The notes under the pieces: model-generated
Seen by the model: only the letters and a program-made list of their open reading frames with translations
The model's database searches: none
What the model was told of the DNA's origin: nothing
Assembly: GCA_965140365.1 (NCBI GenBank)
Contig: OZ223196.1
From: Hydrogenovibrio sp965140365
GTDB taxonomy: Bacteria; Pseudomonadota; Gammaproteobacteria; Thiomicrospirales; Thiomicrospiraceae
Length of the DNA: 64,000 nt
Direction: 5' to 3' (one strand)
Translations under genes and position numbers: made by a program
Shown: piece by piece, positions 52,981-60,748 of the stretch
Position numbering within the stretch: the first letter of the stretch is position 1
Layout of the letters: each line of letters opens with the position of its first letter

Positions 52981-53277
52981 TCAGGTTGAAAGATATCCGG
53001 CACGAATGGCTTCAATCAACGGTGTAAATGCGTCAGGAGCATCCGCGCCCTCCGAGTCCGGTTGAAGCAACCACTCAAAGAGCGTCTGGTCATCTTCGGC
53101 TAACAAGGCCTCCAATATCGGAAGTTGAGCCGCTTGCGCCGGTTCTTCTGGGTTCAAGCCTTGACAATAGGCCGATAACAGATGTTCAACTTCCGCATTG
53201 CCGCGACGGCAGTTCAACAGCAACCGCTTCCATTGCAATTGTCGCGACTCAGGCGTCTCCGGCATCATTTCCACCAT
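52981..53277 (-). CDS. sdhE: FAD assembly factor SdhE
   Basis: Small helical protein that helps attach FAD covalently to SdhA. The family hallmark RGNAE (RGxxE type) lies in LLNCRRGNAEVEHLLSAY, preceded by RQLQWKRLL and followed by the typical FEWLL and PLIEAIRAGY segments. Start choice is uncertain: ATG 53277 gives 98 residues, while a TTG at 53304 would overlap sdhB by 20 bases. It is the last gene of the sdhCDAB-sdhE order, consistent with its role in maturing SdhA. A CCAGGCCTGG hairpin lies ~40 bp downstream. Confidence 0.88.
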   Translation of the reverse strand: MVEMMPETPESRQLQWKRLLLNCRRGNAEVEHLLSAYCQGLNPEEPAQAAQLPILEALLAEDDQTLFEWLLQPDSEGADAPDAFTPLIEAIRAGYLST

Positions 53278-53284
53278 GTGCGCT

Positions 53285-54001
53285 TTAATCCAACGGCTTT
53301 TCAATCATCAAGCTTTTCAATTCATTAATGGCCTGACTCGGGTTCAGCCCTTTCGGGCAACTGGCGGTGCAGTTTTGAATATTACGGCAGCGGAAAGTTT
53401 TAAACGGATCGTCCAGGCTTTCCAAGCGCTCGCGGGTGGTGATGTCACGGCTGTCCACCACAAACCGGCTGGCCGCCAATAAGGCCGCCGGGCCATGAAA
53501 CTTATCCGGGTTCCACCAGAAAGACGGGCAACTGGTCGCGCAGCAGCCGCACAGAATGCATTCATAGCTTCCGTCAAGCTTTTCACGCTCTTCGGGGCTT
53601 TGCAGGAATTCATGATCCAAATCGACGTTTTGACCAGGCCTGGTCGCTTTCAGAAAAGGGTCCACCGCACGGTAATGGTCGTAAAACAGTTCCATGTCGA
53701 TAATCAAATCCCGAATCACCGGCAGGCCCGGCAAGGGTTTAATCACCACCGGGTCGCGTAATTCGGACAGCCGCGTGATGCAGCTCAAATGGTTTTCGCC
53801 GTTCACGTTCATGCCATCCGACCCGCACACCCCTTCCTTGCAAGAACTGCGAAACGCCAGCGTCGGATCCTGTTCGCGCAGTTTATCCAAGGCTTCCAGC
53901 AGCATCATGTCGTCGCGAATCGCCGCATCCGGCAACTCATAATCCTGCATGTAAGGCTGGTCATCGACTTCCGGGTTATAACGATAAATGGAAAATCGCA
54001 T
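53285..54001 (-). CDS. sdhB: Succinate dehydrogenase iron-sulfur subunit
   Basis: Carries electrons from SdhA to the membrane quinone site. The three clusters' ligands are all visible: the 2Fe-2S site in CKEGVCGSDGMNVNGENHLSC, the 4Fe-4S site CILCGCCATSCPSFWW, and the 3Fe-4S site C..IQNCTASCPKGLNP. At 238 residues the length is normal. The gap to sdhA is 15 bp. An exact CCAGGCCTGG lies at 53634-53643, read as Thr-Arg-Pro-Gly in the region between the two cluster domains. Confidence 0.97.
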   Translation of the reverse strand: MRFSIYRYNPEVDDQPYMQDYELPDAAIRDDMMLLEALDKLREQDPTLAFRSSCKEGVCGSDGMNVNGENHLSCITRLSELRDPVVIKPLPGLPVIRDLIIDMELFYDHYRAVDPFLKATRPGQNVDLDHEFLQSPEEREKLDGSYECILCGCCATSCPSFWWNPDKFHGPAALLAASRFVVDSRDITTRERLESLDDPFKTFRCRNIQNCTASCPKGLNPSQAINELKSLMIEKPLD

Positions 54002-54016
54002 TGTTTTGTCCTTTTG

Positions 54017-55801
54017 TTAGTACACGCGAGGCTTGGGTTCGAATCTGGACACGGTCAAAGGTGTCACGCACACCGGTTTATAACGCAGGCGATGGCCGTC
54101 CAGAAAATACAGACTGTGCTGTAACCAGTTTTCGTCGTCGCGCTCGGTAAAGTCCACGCGGGAATGGGCACCGCGGCTTTCGGTGCGTTCAATCGCGGAA
54201 TGCACGGTGGCGTAGGCTAACGTCATCAGGTTTTCCAGTTCCAGCGCTTCCATGCGTTCCAGGTTGAACGCCCGACTGCGGTCGTGCAGCACGGCTTCGT
54301 CCACACGCTGCTGAATCGGTTGTAAAGCCTCAATCAACGCCTGCATCGACTCCTGATTACGGAAAACACCGCAACCTTCCTGCATGGCCGTTTGCAAATC
54401 GTGTTTGATGGCATCAATGGATTCCTTGCGTTCATGCGCCGGGGCTTCCCATTTATTCAACCGCGCTTCGACCGGCGTCAAATCCAATCGGCGGTCAAAA
54501 TTCCGGTCGGACTTCTGCAAATTCAGCACCCGCTCGATTTCCTTGGCGGCGGCCCGCCCGAACACCACGATGTCCAACAAGGAATTTCCGCCCAAGCGGT
54601 TCGCACCGTGCACCGATACGCAAGCGCATTCGCCCACCGCATACAAGCCCGGTACACTGACGGCCTGACCGCTTTCATCCAGCGTCTGCACCTGACCGTG
54701 GAAATTGGTCGGAATGCCGCCCATCATATAATGCGCGGTCGGGTACACCGGAATCGGATCGTCGCACATGTCCAAGCCCAAAAACGTCAAGCCGATATCG
54801 CGAATGCCCGGCAAACGCTTTTTAATCATCTCCGAATCGAGATGAGTCAAATCCAGCAACACATGATCTTTATTAGGGCCGCAACCGCGTCCTTCCTTCA
54901 CCTCGATGGCGATGGCACGCGACACCACATCCCGCGACGCCAAATCCTTCACGTGCGGCGCATAACGCACCATAAAGGCTTCGCCGTCGGCATTGCGCAA
55001 CACGCCGCCTTCGCCGCGCGCCGCTTCCGACAACAACATGCCCTTGTTCGCCACGCCGGTCGGGTGGAATTGCCAGAATTCCATATCCTGCAACGGCAAG
55101 CCAGCGCGCAGCACCATCGCCAAGCCGTCGCCGGTGTTGATTTTGGCGTTGGTGTTGGTTTTGAATAACTGACAAGCGCCACCCGTGGCCACCATCACCG
55201 CATGAGCGCGCAATAACTGATACTCACCGTTTTGCAAGTTCATCACCACCATACCGCCGATATGGCCGACCTCGTCCTTGACCAAATCCACCGCAAAAAA
55301 CTCATCAAAAAAGGTCGTGCCCGCCTGAATATTCTGCTGATACAGGGTTTGCAAAATGGCATGCCCAGTTCGGTCGGCCGCCGCACAGGTGCGCGTCGCC
55401 TGGCTTTCGCCGAAATTACGGCTTTGGCCGCCAAACGGCCGTTGATAAATTTTGCCTTGATCGGTGCGTGAAAACGGCACGCCGAAATGTTCCAACTCGC
55501 GCACGATTTCCGTGGCTTCCCGGCACATAAACTCAATCGCATCCTGATCGCCCAGATAATCACTGCCCTTGACGGTGTCGTACATATGCCAATGCCAGTT
55601 ATCCTCGGTCAAATTCCCCAGCGCCGCATTAATGCCGCCCTGTGCCGCCACGGTGTGCGACCGGGTGGGAAACACTTTCGACACCACCGCCACCCGCAAA
55701 TCCGACTGCGCCAACTGCAAAGCCGCCCGCAATCCCGCGCCACCGGCGCCGACAATCACGGCATCAAAATGAAAGGTATCGACCTGCTGCAATGAAACCA
55801 T
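54017..55801 (-). CDS. sdhA: Succinate dehydrogenase flavoprotein subunit
   Basis: Oxidises succinate to fumarate with covalently bound FAD. Dinucleotide-binding N-terminus DAVIVGAGGAGLRAALQLAQ, the flavinylation segment RSHTVAAQGGINAALGN containing the FAD-linked His, the substrate region FHPTGVANKGML, and RLGGNSLLDIVVFGRAAA are all present. At 594 residues it is full length. It is separated from sdhD upstream by a 263-bp MITE-like element rather than the usual few bases, so expression relative to sdhCD may be altered. Confidence 0.97.
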   Translation of the reverse strand: MVSLQQVDTFHFDAVIVGAGGAGLRAALQLAQSDLRVAVVSKVFPTRSHTVAAQGGINAALGNLTEDNWHWHMYDTVKGSDYLGDQDAIEFMCREATEIVRELEHFGVPFSRTDQGKIYQRPFGGQSRNFGESQATRTCAAADRTGHAILQTLYQQNIQAGTTFFDEFFAVDLVKDEVGHIGGMVVMNLQNGEYQLLRAHAVMVATGGACQLFKTNTNAKINTGDGLAMVLRAGLPLQDMEFWQFHPTGVANKGMLLSEAARGEGGVLRNADGEAFMVRYAPHVKDLASRDVVSRAIAIEVKEGRGCGPNKDHVLLDLTHLDSEMIKKRLPGIRDIGLTFLGLDMCDDPIPVYPTAHYMMGGIPTNFHGQVQTLDESGQAVSVPGLYAVGECACVSVHGANRLGGNSLLDIVVFGRAAAKEIERVLNLQKSDRNFDRRLDLTPVEARLNKWEAPAHERKESIDAIKHDLQTAMQEGCGVFRNQESMQALIEALQPIQQRVDEAVLHDRSRAFNLERMEALELENLMTLAYATVHSAIERTESRGAHSRVDFTERDDENWLQHSLYFLDGHRLRYKPVCVTPLTVSRFEPKPRVY

Positions 55802-55824
55802 TTCGCCTCTCTTAATTAACTTAT

Positions 55825-56087
55825 GGGCACCTCGAATAACCCCCAGTGAGATTCTGCGGGACTAAAAGGCTGCTTACTCTAGGCGCGGCTCGCCGACCTT
55901 AGTCATTCTAAGGTCAAGAGACGTAACAACGAAGAAGCGGCCTTTTAGCCCCGCCCGAAGGGGCTTAGCCAAGTTCGTCAGCTCAGCGTTATGACGCTTT
56001 GAAATGTCTAGACATTCCGGCAGCGCCATGCCTTGACCTGACAAACTTGGCGTTGCCAGAATCCACTAGGGGTTATTCGAGGTGCCC
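55825..56087. mobile_element. MITE-like element inserted between sdhD and sdhA
   Basis: A 263-bp non-coding element. Its ends are inverted repeats beginning with a perfect 19-bp GGGCACCTCGAATAACCCC and continuing imperfectly to CAGAAT, and it is flanked by the 4-bp direct repeat TTAT (55821-55824 and 56088-56091). Inside are more folds: CTAAAAGGC/GCCTTTTAG (55862/55940), a perfect GACCTTAG-TCATT-CTAAGGTC hairpin (55895-55915), and a GCCCC/GGGGC hairpin near 55949-55966. No transposase is encoded. A degraded partial copy lies at 638-732. The right-hand duplication supplies the TAA stop of sdhD, so insertion kept both genes intact. Confidence 0.85.
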
Positions 56088-56426
56088 TTATTGTGGTGAT
56101 ACCAACCGCACCATTAAAAATACGCCGTTCGCCAGCACCAATAACCAGACCAACGCCCACACCCACAAACCGGCTTGCAGTGTTTTTCGCGGCAGATAAT
56201 CCAGCAACACATCCCGCAACCCGACCCAGGCATGCACCATCAGCAGCGCGAACGCCAGCAAGGACGGCCATAAAAACAACCCGTTTGTCATCGCCATTTG
56301 AATGTCCACCACCGATTCCGTTGGCGTTTGCCACCAATACCACACCGCCAACGGAAAATAACCCATTAAATACCAGGCACTGAACCGTTGCCAGACATGT
56401 GCTCTTAATCCCGTCAGCAACATCAT
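56088..56426 (-). CDS. sdhD: Succinate dehydrogenase membrane anchor subunit D
   Basis: A 112-residue, three-helix membrane anchor that with SdhC binds heme b and quinone. Recognised by position, size and the HAWVGLRDVLLDYLP segment with its heme/quinone-region His and Arg. The start ATG overlaps the sdhC stop (ATGA). The frame ends SPQ followed by a TAA that belongs to the TTAT target duplication of the adjacent MITE-like element, so the last residues may have been set by the insertion. Confidence 0.9.
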   Translation of the reverse strand: MMLLTGLRAHVWQRFSAWYLMGYFPLAVWYWWQTPTESVVDIQMAMTNGLFLWPSLLAFALLMVHAWVGLRDVLLDYLPRKTLQAGLWVWALVWLLVLANGVFLMVRLVSPQ

Positions 56427-56818
56427 AACCAGACTCCCGCCATAATCACCCCGACACCGATAGCAAACAACGCCAGCAGCAACAGACCGGATTGCCGCCC
56501 TTTCTGCGGTTGACTTTGCCATTGAAACGCATCATGTTCCATCATCAAATGCCGCACCCCGGCCAGCCAGTGAAACCACAAACTCACGGCGGCGAAAAAC
56601 CAAATCAATTGCCCTAACGGATGCGTCAGGGCGTGCAAGGTTTCGGTCCGCTGTTCCGGGAAAAACACCCAAAGATTCAACCAGACCAAGCCGGTCAATA
56701 AAAACAGCAATAACCCCGCACCGGTAATGCGGTGCAAAATGGAAAGAATGGCGTTTAAGGGAAAGCGAAAGGCGAACAGATTGAGGTAAACAGGGCGTTT
56801 GCCGGGATGGCGATACAT
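56423..56818 (-). CDS. sdhC: Succinate dehydrogenase cytochrome b556 subunit
   Basis: A 131-residue membrane subunit with three helices. The family N-terminus RPVYLNLFAFRFPLNAILSILHRITGAGL contains the conserved SxxHRxTG, and the heme-ligand His lies in FHWLAGVRHLMMEH. AGGAGT sits 6 bases before the ATG. It heads the operon sdhC-sdhD-[MITE]-sdhA-sdhB-sdhE, with a sigma-70-type promoter at 56912-56940. Confidence 0.96.
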   Translation of the reverse strand: MYRHPGKRPVYLNLFAFRFPLNAILSILHRITGAGLLLFLLTGLVWLNLWVFFPEQRTETLHALTHPLGQLIWFFAAVSLWFHWLAGVRHLMMEHDAFQWQSQPQKGRQSGLLLLALFAIGVGVIMAGVWL

Positions 56819-56911
56819 AAAGGAACTCCTACCTTTTTACGGCCGCTTCGTAGCGCCGTCGCGTTCATCCCCCGACCGACCGGAGGCATGACTGTCCATG
56901 AGATAATTCCA

Positions 56912-56940
56912 AGTATACTCCATACCCAAAATAAGGTTAA
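56912..56940 (-). promoter_or_regulatory. Probable sigma-70 promoter of the sdh operon
   Basis: On the minus strand TTAACC and TATACT are separated by exactly 17 bp. The predicted start near 56905 gives a ~87-nt leader before sdhC. Confidence 0.55.
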
Positions 56941-56958
56941 CCCCAAGGATTTATAAAA

Positions 56959-56976
56959 TTCACCAGGCCTGGTGAA
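56959..56976. repeat. CCAGGCCTGG within an 18-bp perfect palindrome
   Basis: TTCACCAGGCCTGGTGAA (core 56963-56972), about 20 bp upstream of the predicted sdh -35 element. It is placed as an upstream operator would be rather than as a terminator. Confidence 0.92.
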
Positions 56977-57217
56977 ATTGTGCTTTTTACGTATTTAAAT
57001 AGAAACTGACAAATGGATACGGTAAGATTGAAATCATCTTCAATTTTAGAGTCAATTAAACAGGTAGTGAAGTAGCTTCCTATTTTTATTTAACTTTAAA
57101 ATAAATAGCACCACAAAGCCGAAAAAAATTTGCCTTAAGCTCAAAAGAAGCCATTAAACTTGGTCAACTCTTAAACAAACCTAAGGCTTTTTAAAAATCT
57201 ATTACAAAAGATGTTTG

Positions 57218-57223
57218 TATAAT
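57218..57223 (+). promoter_or_regulatory. TATAAT -10 box, possibly giving a leaderless mRNA
   Basis: A perfect TATAAT ends 6 bases before the ATG at 57230. The normal transcription start would fall on or next to that A, and there is no ribosome-binding site, so a leaderless transcript is likely. The -35 region is not clear. Confidence 0.55.
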
Positions 57224-57229
57224 CGCAAT

Positions 57230-57967
57230 ATGCTTGAAATAATTTCCATTGAAGATATAACCAAACGAGGACAAACGCACCCGCTGATTTGTAAAGCGGA
57301 TAATGGTGAAACTTACTTTGTTAAATATGCCGAAGGTGCAACCATTAACGGTTTGGTGAAAGAATGGATTGCCGCACATTTGGCCTTAGGGTTTGGTTTT
57401 AATGTACCAGAATTTGAAATGGCTTTCCTAAGTCAAGATGTGATCGATATTTACCCTCGTTTTTCTGAAATACAAGGCCTTTTAACACCAACAGAAGGCA
57501 CTGTGTTTGCTTCTAAGAAAATTCCTTTTGCTGAAGATTTCAAACACTCAAATATCAACTCCGTGTTTATAGATAAACAGCAGGATTTATTGGTATTTGA
57601 TTTGTGGGTTCGCAACGATGATCGGAATCTAACAGCGATAGGAGGTAACGTCAATTTACTTTGGTCAGTGGATAAAAATGATTTTTATGTAATTGATCAT
57701 AATTTGATTTTTGATGAGGACTTAGATGAAAACTTCTTAAGCATGCATGTTTTTAGAGAATCGGCTGGCAACGTCTATAATTTTGACTTCTCTTTACGAC
57801 AAGAGTATGAACTAAAGTTACAAAAAATTTTAGATAAGTGGGATAATTACATGTCAAGTTGCCCTAAAAAATGGTTGCAGTCTGACCTGTTCAACTTAGA
57901 CTTGGATGGGCTTAAAGCAAAATTAACCGAGGATGCCGCGGGCGCTCTGTGGGATAGATTAAGATGA
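57230..57967 (+). CDS. HipA-like kinase family protein
   Basis: A 245-residue protein resembling the short HipA-like kinases that pair with DUF3037 proteins. Kinase-type landmarks are visible: an ATP-lysine strand ETYFVKYAEG, a catalytic-loop-like segment LLVFDLWVRNDDRNLTAIGGNVNL with Asp and Asn, and a metal-binding-like YVIDHNLIFD. Compared with E. coli HipA (440 residues) it lacks the N-terminal subdomain. The ATG at 57230 is preferred over an upstream TTG. The stop overlaps the next start (ATGA), so both genes act together. Base composition is far more AT-rich than the surroundings, suggesting horizontal gain. A toxin-antitoxin or defence role is inference only. Confidence 0.75.
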   Translation: MLEIISIEDITKRGQTHPLICKADNGETYFVKYAEGATINGLVKEWIAAHLALGFGFNVPEFEMAFLSQDVIDIYPRFSEIQGLLTPTEGTVFASKKIPFAEDFKHSNINSVFIDKQQDLLVFDLWVRNDDRNLTAIGGNVNLLWSVDKNDFYVIDHNLIFDEDLDENFLSMHVFRESAGNVYNFDFSLRQEYELKLQKILDKWDNYMSSCPKKWLQSDLFNLDLDGLKAKLTEDAAGALWDRLR

Positions 57968-58773
57968 AAAAATACGCCATACAATACAGTATTGTACAGT
58001 TTTTACCTTATCCCGAACGTGAAGAACGGGTAAATATTGGTGTGGTGGCTTTTTGCCCGAAGCTCAAAGATTTCCGGTTTACATTACTGGAAGCCAAACG
58101 TAAAACACGCGTAAATCATTTTTTTAAGCCGCTTCCTAAAGATTTGTTTAAAAACACCATTCAACTGGTTAGAAAAGAATTAAACCGTTTGCAATTTTTG
58201 CAACAACAGCATGCCATGACCAATGAAATGTTTCTCGAGTTAGTTCTCCCTCGTGACTCTTTAATTCGCTATAGCGGTGTGCGGGTTTTAATGACGGATG
58301 ATTATCAACAAACACTTAATGAACTATTTGATGATTTGGTCGATTTTGAATCTCCAACTTATAAAAAAGACCACGACCGTGAATTGGCTAAACGTTTTAA
58401 AAACATTTTAAAACAGCATCATATTGACGAGTGTTTTACTGAAACAAAGTTAAAAAAAGAAGCCATTGGTTTAAGTGTTACTATGCCGTTTTTTAATGAA
58501 ACCTCTTGCCAGAGTGTTAAACCGTTGAGTTTTATTGATCAAAAAGATCGCCAAAGTTTAACAAGCCATGCCGCCTCTTGGGTAACTAAAATTGAAATGC
58601 TTGAAAGAGCAGAATTGTTAGACCCCAAAAATCATTTAGTGACTTATGAAAAACCAAATGGCGATTTTGCTGAAGCGGTTGAATTTGCACTTGAAACATT
58701 GGACAAAACGAAAATACAGCTGGCAGAAATCAACGATACTTATAAAATCGAAAACTTTATACAGCTTCACTAA
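57964..58773 (+). CDS. DUF3037 family protein
   Basis: A 269-residue protein whose N-terminus YAIQYSIVQFLPYPEREERVNIGVVAF is the hallmark of DUF3037 proteins. Their function is unknown, but they are repeatedly found next to HipA-like kinases. Here the start overlaps the kinase stop by 4 bases, so the pair is translationally coupled. The rest is helical and charged, without catalytic motifs I can name. AT-rich like its partner. It may be a substrate, antidote or regulator of the kinase. Confidence 0.8.
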   Translation: MKKYAIQYSIVQFLPYPEREERVNIGVVAFCPKLKDFRFTLLEAKRKTRVNHFFKPLPKDLFKNTIQLVRKELNRLQFLQQQHAMTNEMFLELVLPRDSLIRYSGVRVLMTDDYQQTLNELFDDLVDFESPTYKKDHDRELAKRFKNILKQHHIDECFTETKLKKEAIGLSVTMPFFNETSCQSVKPLSFIDQKDRQSLTSHAASWVTKIEMLERAELLDPKNHLVTYEKPNGDFAEAVEFALETLDKTKIQLAEINDTYKIENFIQLH

Positions 58774-58942
58774 CAGTGATTTCATTTTATCCCTTTTTTT
58801 ACCAAAAAAACCAACCGTACACTTCACCAAAACTTAATCAAAACCACGTATAAAAATAATTTTCAGGGCATTAAAATTTCCATACTCCATCGCCTATTAA
58901 AGACGTGTTATGATTCAGGTTCATTACACTACGGAGGCCTCC

Positions 58943-60607
58943 ATGAAAGCATCGGATCTGTTTGTCAAAGCGCTGGAAGCCGAAGGCGTGGAATACGTTT
59001 TCGGCATTCCAGGTGAAGAGAACCTGGATTTACTCAATTCCCTCAAAGATTCCCAAATCCAAGTCATCGTCACCCGCCACGAACAGGCCGCGGGCTTTAT
59101 GGCCGCCACTTACGGACGTCTTACCGGGATGGCCGGGGTTTGCATGTCCACCCTCGGGCCGGGTGCCACCAACCTGGTCACCGCCGCGGCCTACGCACAA
59201 CTCGGTGCCATGCCGATGGTAATGATCACCGGACAAAAGCCGGTCAAAACCAACCGACAGGGCCAGTTCCAGATTGTCGATGTGGTGGACATGATGCGCC
59301 CCATCACCAAGTACACCTGCCAAATTCACAGCGGCCACAACATTCCGGCGCGCATCCGCGAAGCCTTCCGCTCCGCCAAAACCGAACGCCCCGGTGCCTC
59401 CCATTTGGAATTACCGGAAGACATCGCCCGCGAAGAATCCGATTCGCCGGTGATTCAACAAGGCATGCACCGCCGTCCGTTGGCGGAAGATAAAGCGGTG
59501 CGCAATGCGGTGGAAATGATTCAACGCGCCGAACGTCCGTTGATTATGATCGGAGCCGGTGCCAACCGCAAAACCGCTGGCAAGATGCTGCGCCAGTTCA
59601 TCGACAAGACCGGCATTCCATTTTTCACCACCCAAATGGGGAAAGGCGTGGTGGACGAACGCCATCATCTGTATCTGGGCTGTGCCGCCCTGTCCGATAA
59701 CGATTTTGTGCATTGCGCCATCCGCAATACGGATTTGATTATCAACGTCGGTCACGACGTGGTGGAAAAACCGCCGTTCTTTATGGAGCAAGGTGGTTTC
59801 AAAGTCATTCACATCAACTTCACCAATGCCTCGGTAGACCCGGTGTATTTCCCGCAAGCCGATGTGGTGGGCGACATTGCCAATAGCATTTATCAAATCA
59901 AAGAACGCATCGAACGTCAGGATACTTGGAATTTCGATTGCTTTATGGAGGCCAAGCGCCAAATCGACAAAAACCTGTTGGAAGGCTCCAACGACGGACG
60001 TTTTCCGATGTATCCGCAACGCGTGGTGGCGGACATCCGCAAAGTCATGCCAGACGACGGCATGATTACACTGGACAACGGCATCTATAAAATCTGGTTT
60101 GCGCGTAACTACCTGGCCTATATGCACAACACCATTTTATTGGACAACGCCCTCGCCACCATGGGCGCCGGTTTGCCGTCGGCCATTGCCGCCAAGCTGG
60201 TGTATCCGGAACGCCGCGTTATGGCCGTCTGCGGCGACGGTGGTTTTATGATGAACTCGCAGGAAATGGACACCGCCGTTCGCCTGAAACTGGATTTGGT
60301 GGTGCTGGTCCTCAACGACAACGCTTTCGGCATGATTAAATGGAAACAGGCGAATATGGGCTTTGAAGACTACGGGCTGGATTTAAACAATGCCGACTTC
60401 GTCATGTACGCACAAAGTTATGGTGCCAAAGGCCACCGTATCCACAAGGCCGACGATTTAGTACCAACTCTGGAAGCCTGCTTTGAAGATGGCGGTGTTC
60501 ATTTGGTGGAAGTGCCAATGGATTACAGTGAAAACAACCAAATTTTGAATCATGACATTAAAGAACTGAGCCAGGCCGTTTCGGAGCAAATCAAAAACCT
60601 TATCTAA
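58943..60607 (+). CDS. Acetolactate synthase large subunit-type enzyme (thiamine diphosphate dependent)
   Basis: Joins two pyruvates (or pyruvate and 2-oxobutyrate) with loss of CO2. The 554 residues show the three-domain thiamine-diphosphate enzyme fold. The catalytic Glu lies in VTRHEQAAGFMA, the FAD/central domain has PLIMIGAGANRK, and the cofactor motif is GDGGFMMNSQEM..LVLNDN. The C-terminal VPMDYSENNQIL resembles the catabolic AlsS/BudB branch more than IlvB. No small regulatory subunit or acetolactate decarboxylase is adjacent, so biosynthetic versus overflow role is open. GGAGG lies 5 bases before the ATG at 58943; the upstream ATG at 58910 is not needed. Confidence 0.9.
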   Translation: MKASDLFVKALEAEGVEYVFGIPGEENLDLLNSLKDSQIQVIVTRHEQAAGFMAATYGRLTGMAGVCMSTLGPGATNLVTAAAYAQLGAMPMVMITGQKPVKTNRQGQFQIVDVVDMMRPITKYTCQIHSGHNIPARIREAFRSAKTERPGASHLELPEDIAREESDSPVIQQGMHRRPLAEDKAVRNAVEMIQRAERPLIMIGAGANRKTAGKMLRQFIDKTGIPFFTTQMGKGVVDERHHLYLGCAALSDNDFVHCAIRNTDLIINVGHDVVEKPPFFMEQGGFKVIHINFTNASVDPVYFPQADVVGDIANSIYQIKERIERQDTWNFDCFMEAKRQIDKNLLEGSNDGRFPMYPQRVVADIRKVMPDDGMITLDNGIYKIWFARNYLAYMHNTILLDNALATMGAGLPSAIAAKLVYPERRVMAVCGDGGFMMNSQEMDTAVRLKLDLVVLVLNDNAFGMIKWKQANMGFEDYGLDLNNADFVMYAQSYGAKGHRIHKADDLVPTLEACFEDGGVHLVEVPMDYSENNQILNHDIKELSQAVSEQIKNLI

Positions 60608-60748
60608 CCCCGACTCTCTTAAATTACCCCTTTCTCACCGCTTTGGCTTGTGATAAGGTTCGCTGGCGGAGTAAATTTTTTTAACAAACGTTAAAATCCG
60701 CCGTTATAAAAAGAAAAAATCAGAGAACGTTTTCAGGGGAGCTATATC

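Larger units (their letters stand above)
56819..57229. other. Divergent spacer between sdhC and the HipA-like gene
   Basis: About 410 bp without a gene. The left part carries the sdh promoter and an 18-bp palindrome around CCAGGCCTGG. From about 56990 the sequence turns strongly AT-rich and stays so through the next two genes, marking the edge of a region of foreign composition. The right end has the TATAAT box of the HipA-like gene. Confidence 0.6.

Noticed and set aside
54029..54045. GGGTTCGAATCTGG resembling a tRNA T-arm
   Set aside because: It is part of the sdhA C-terminal codons. No acceptor stem, D-arm or anticodon arm can be drawn around it.
54392..55168. 258-codon plus-strand open frame
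   Set aside because: It is antisense to sdhA, with no independent start signals.
59411..60127. 238-codon minus-strand open frame
   Set aside because: It is antisense to the acetolactate synthase gene, with no family resemblance.
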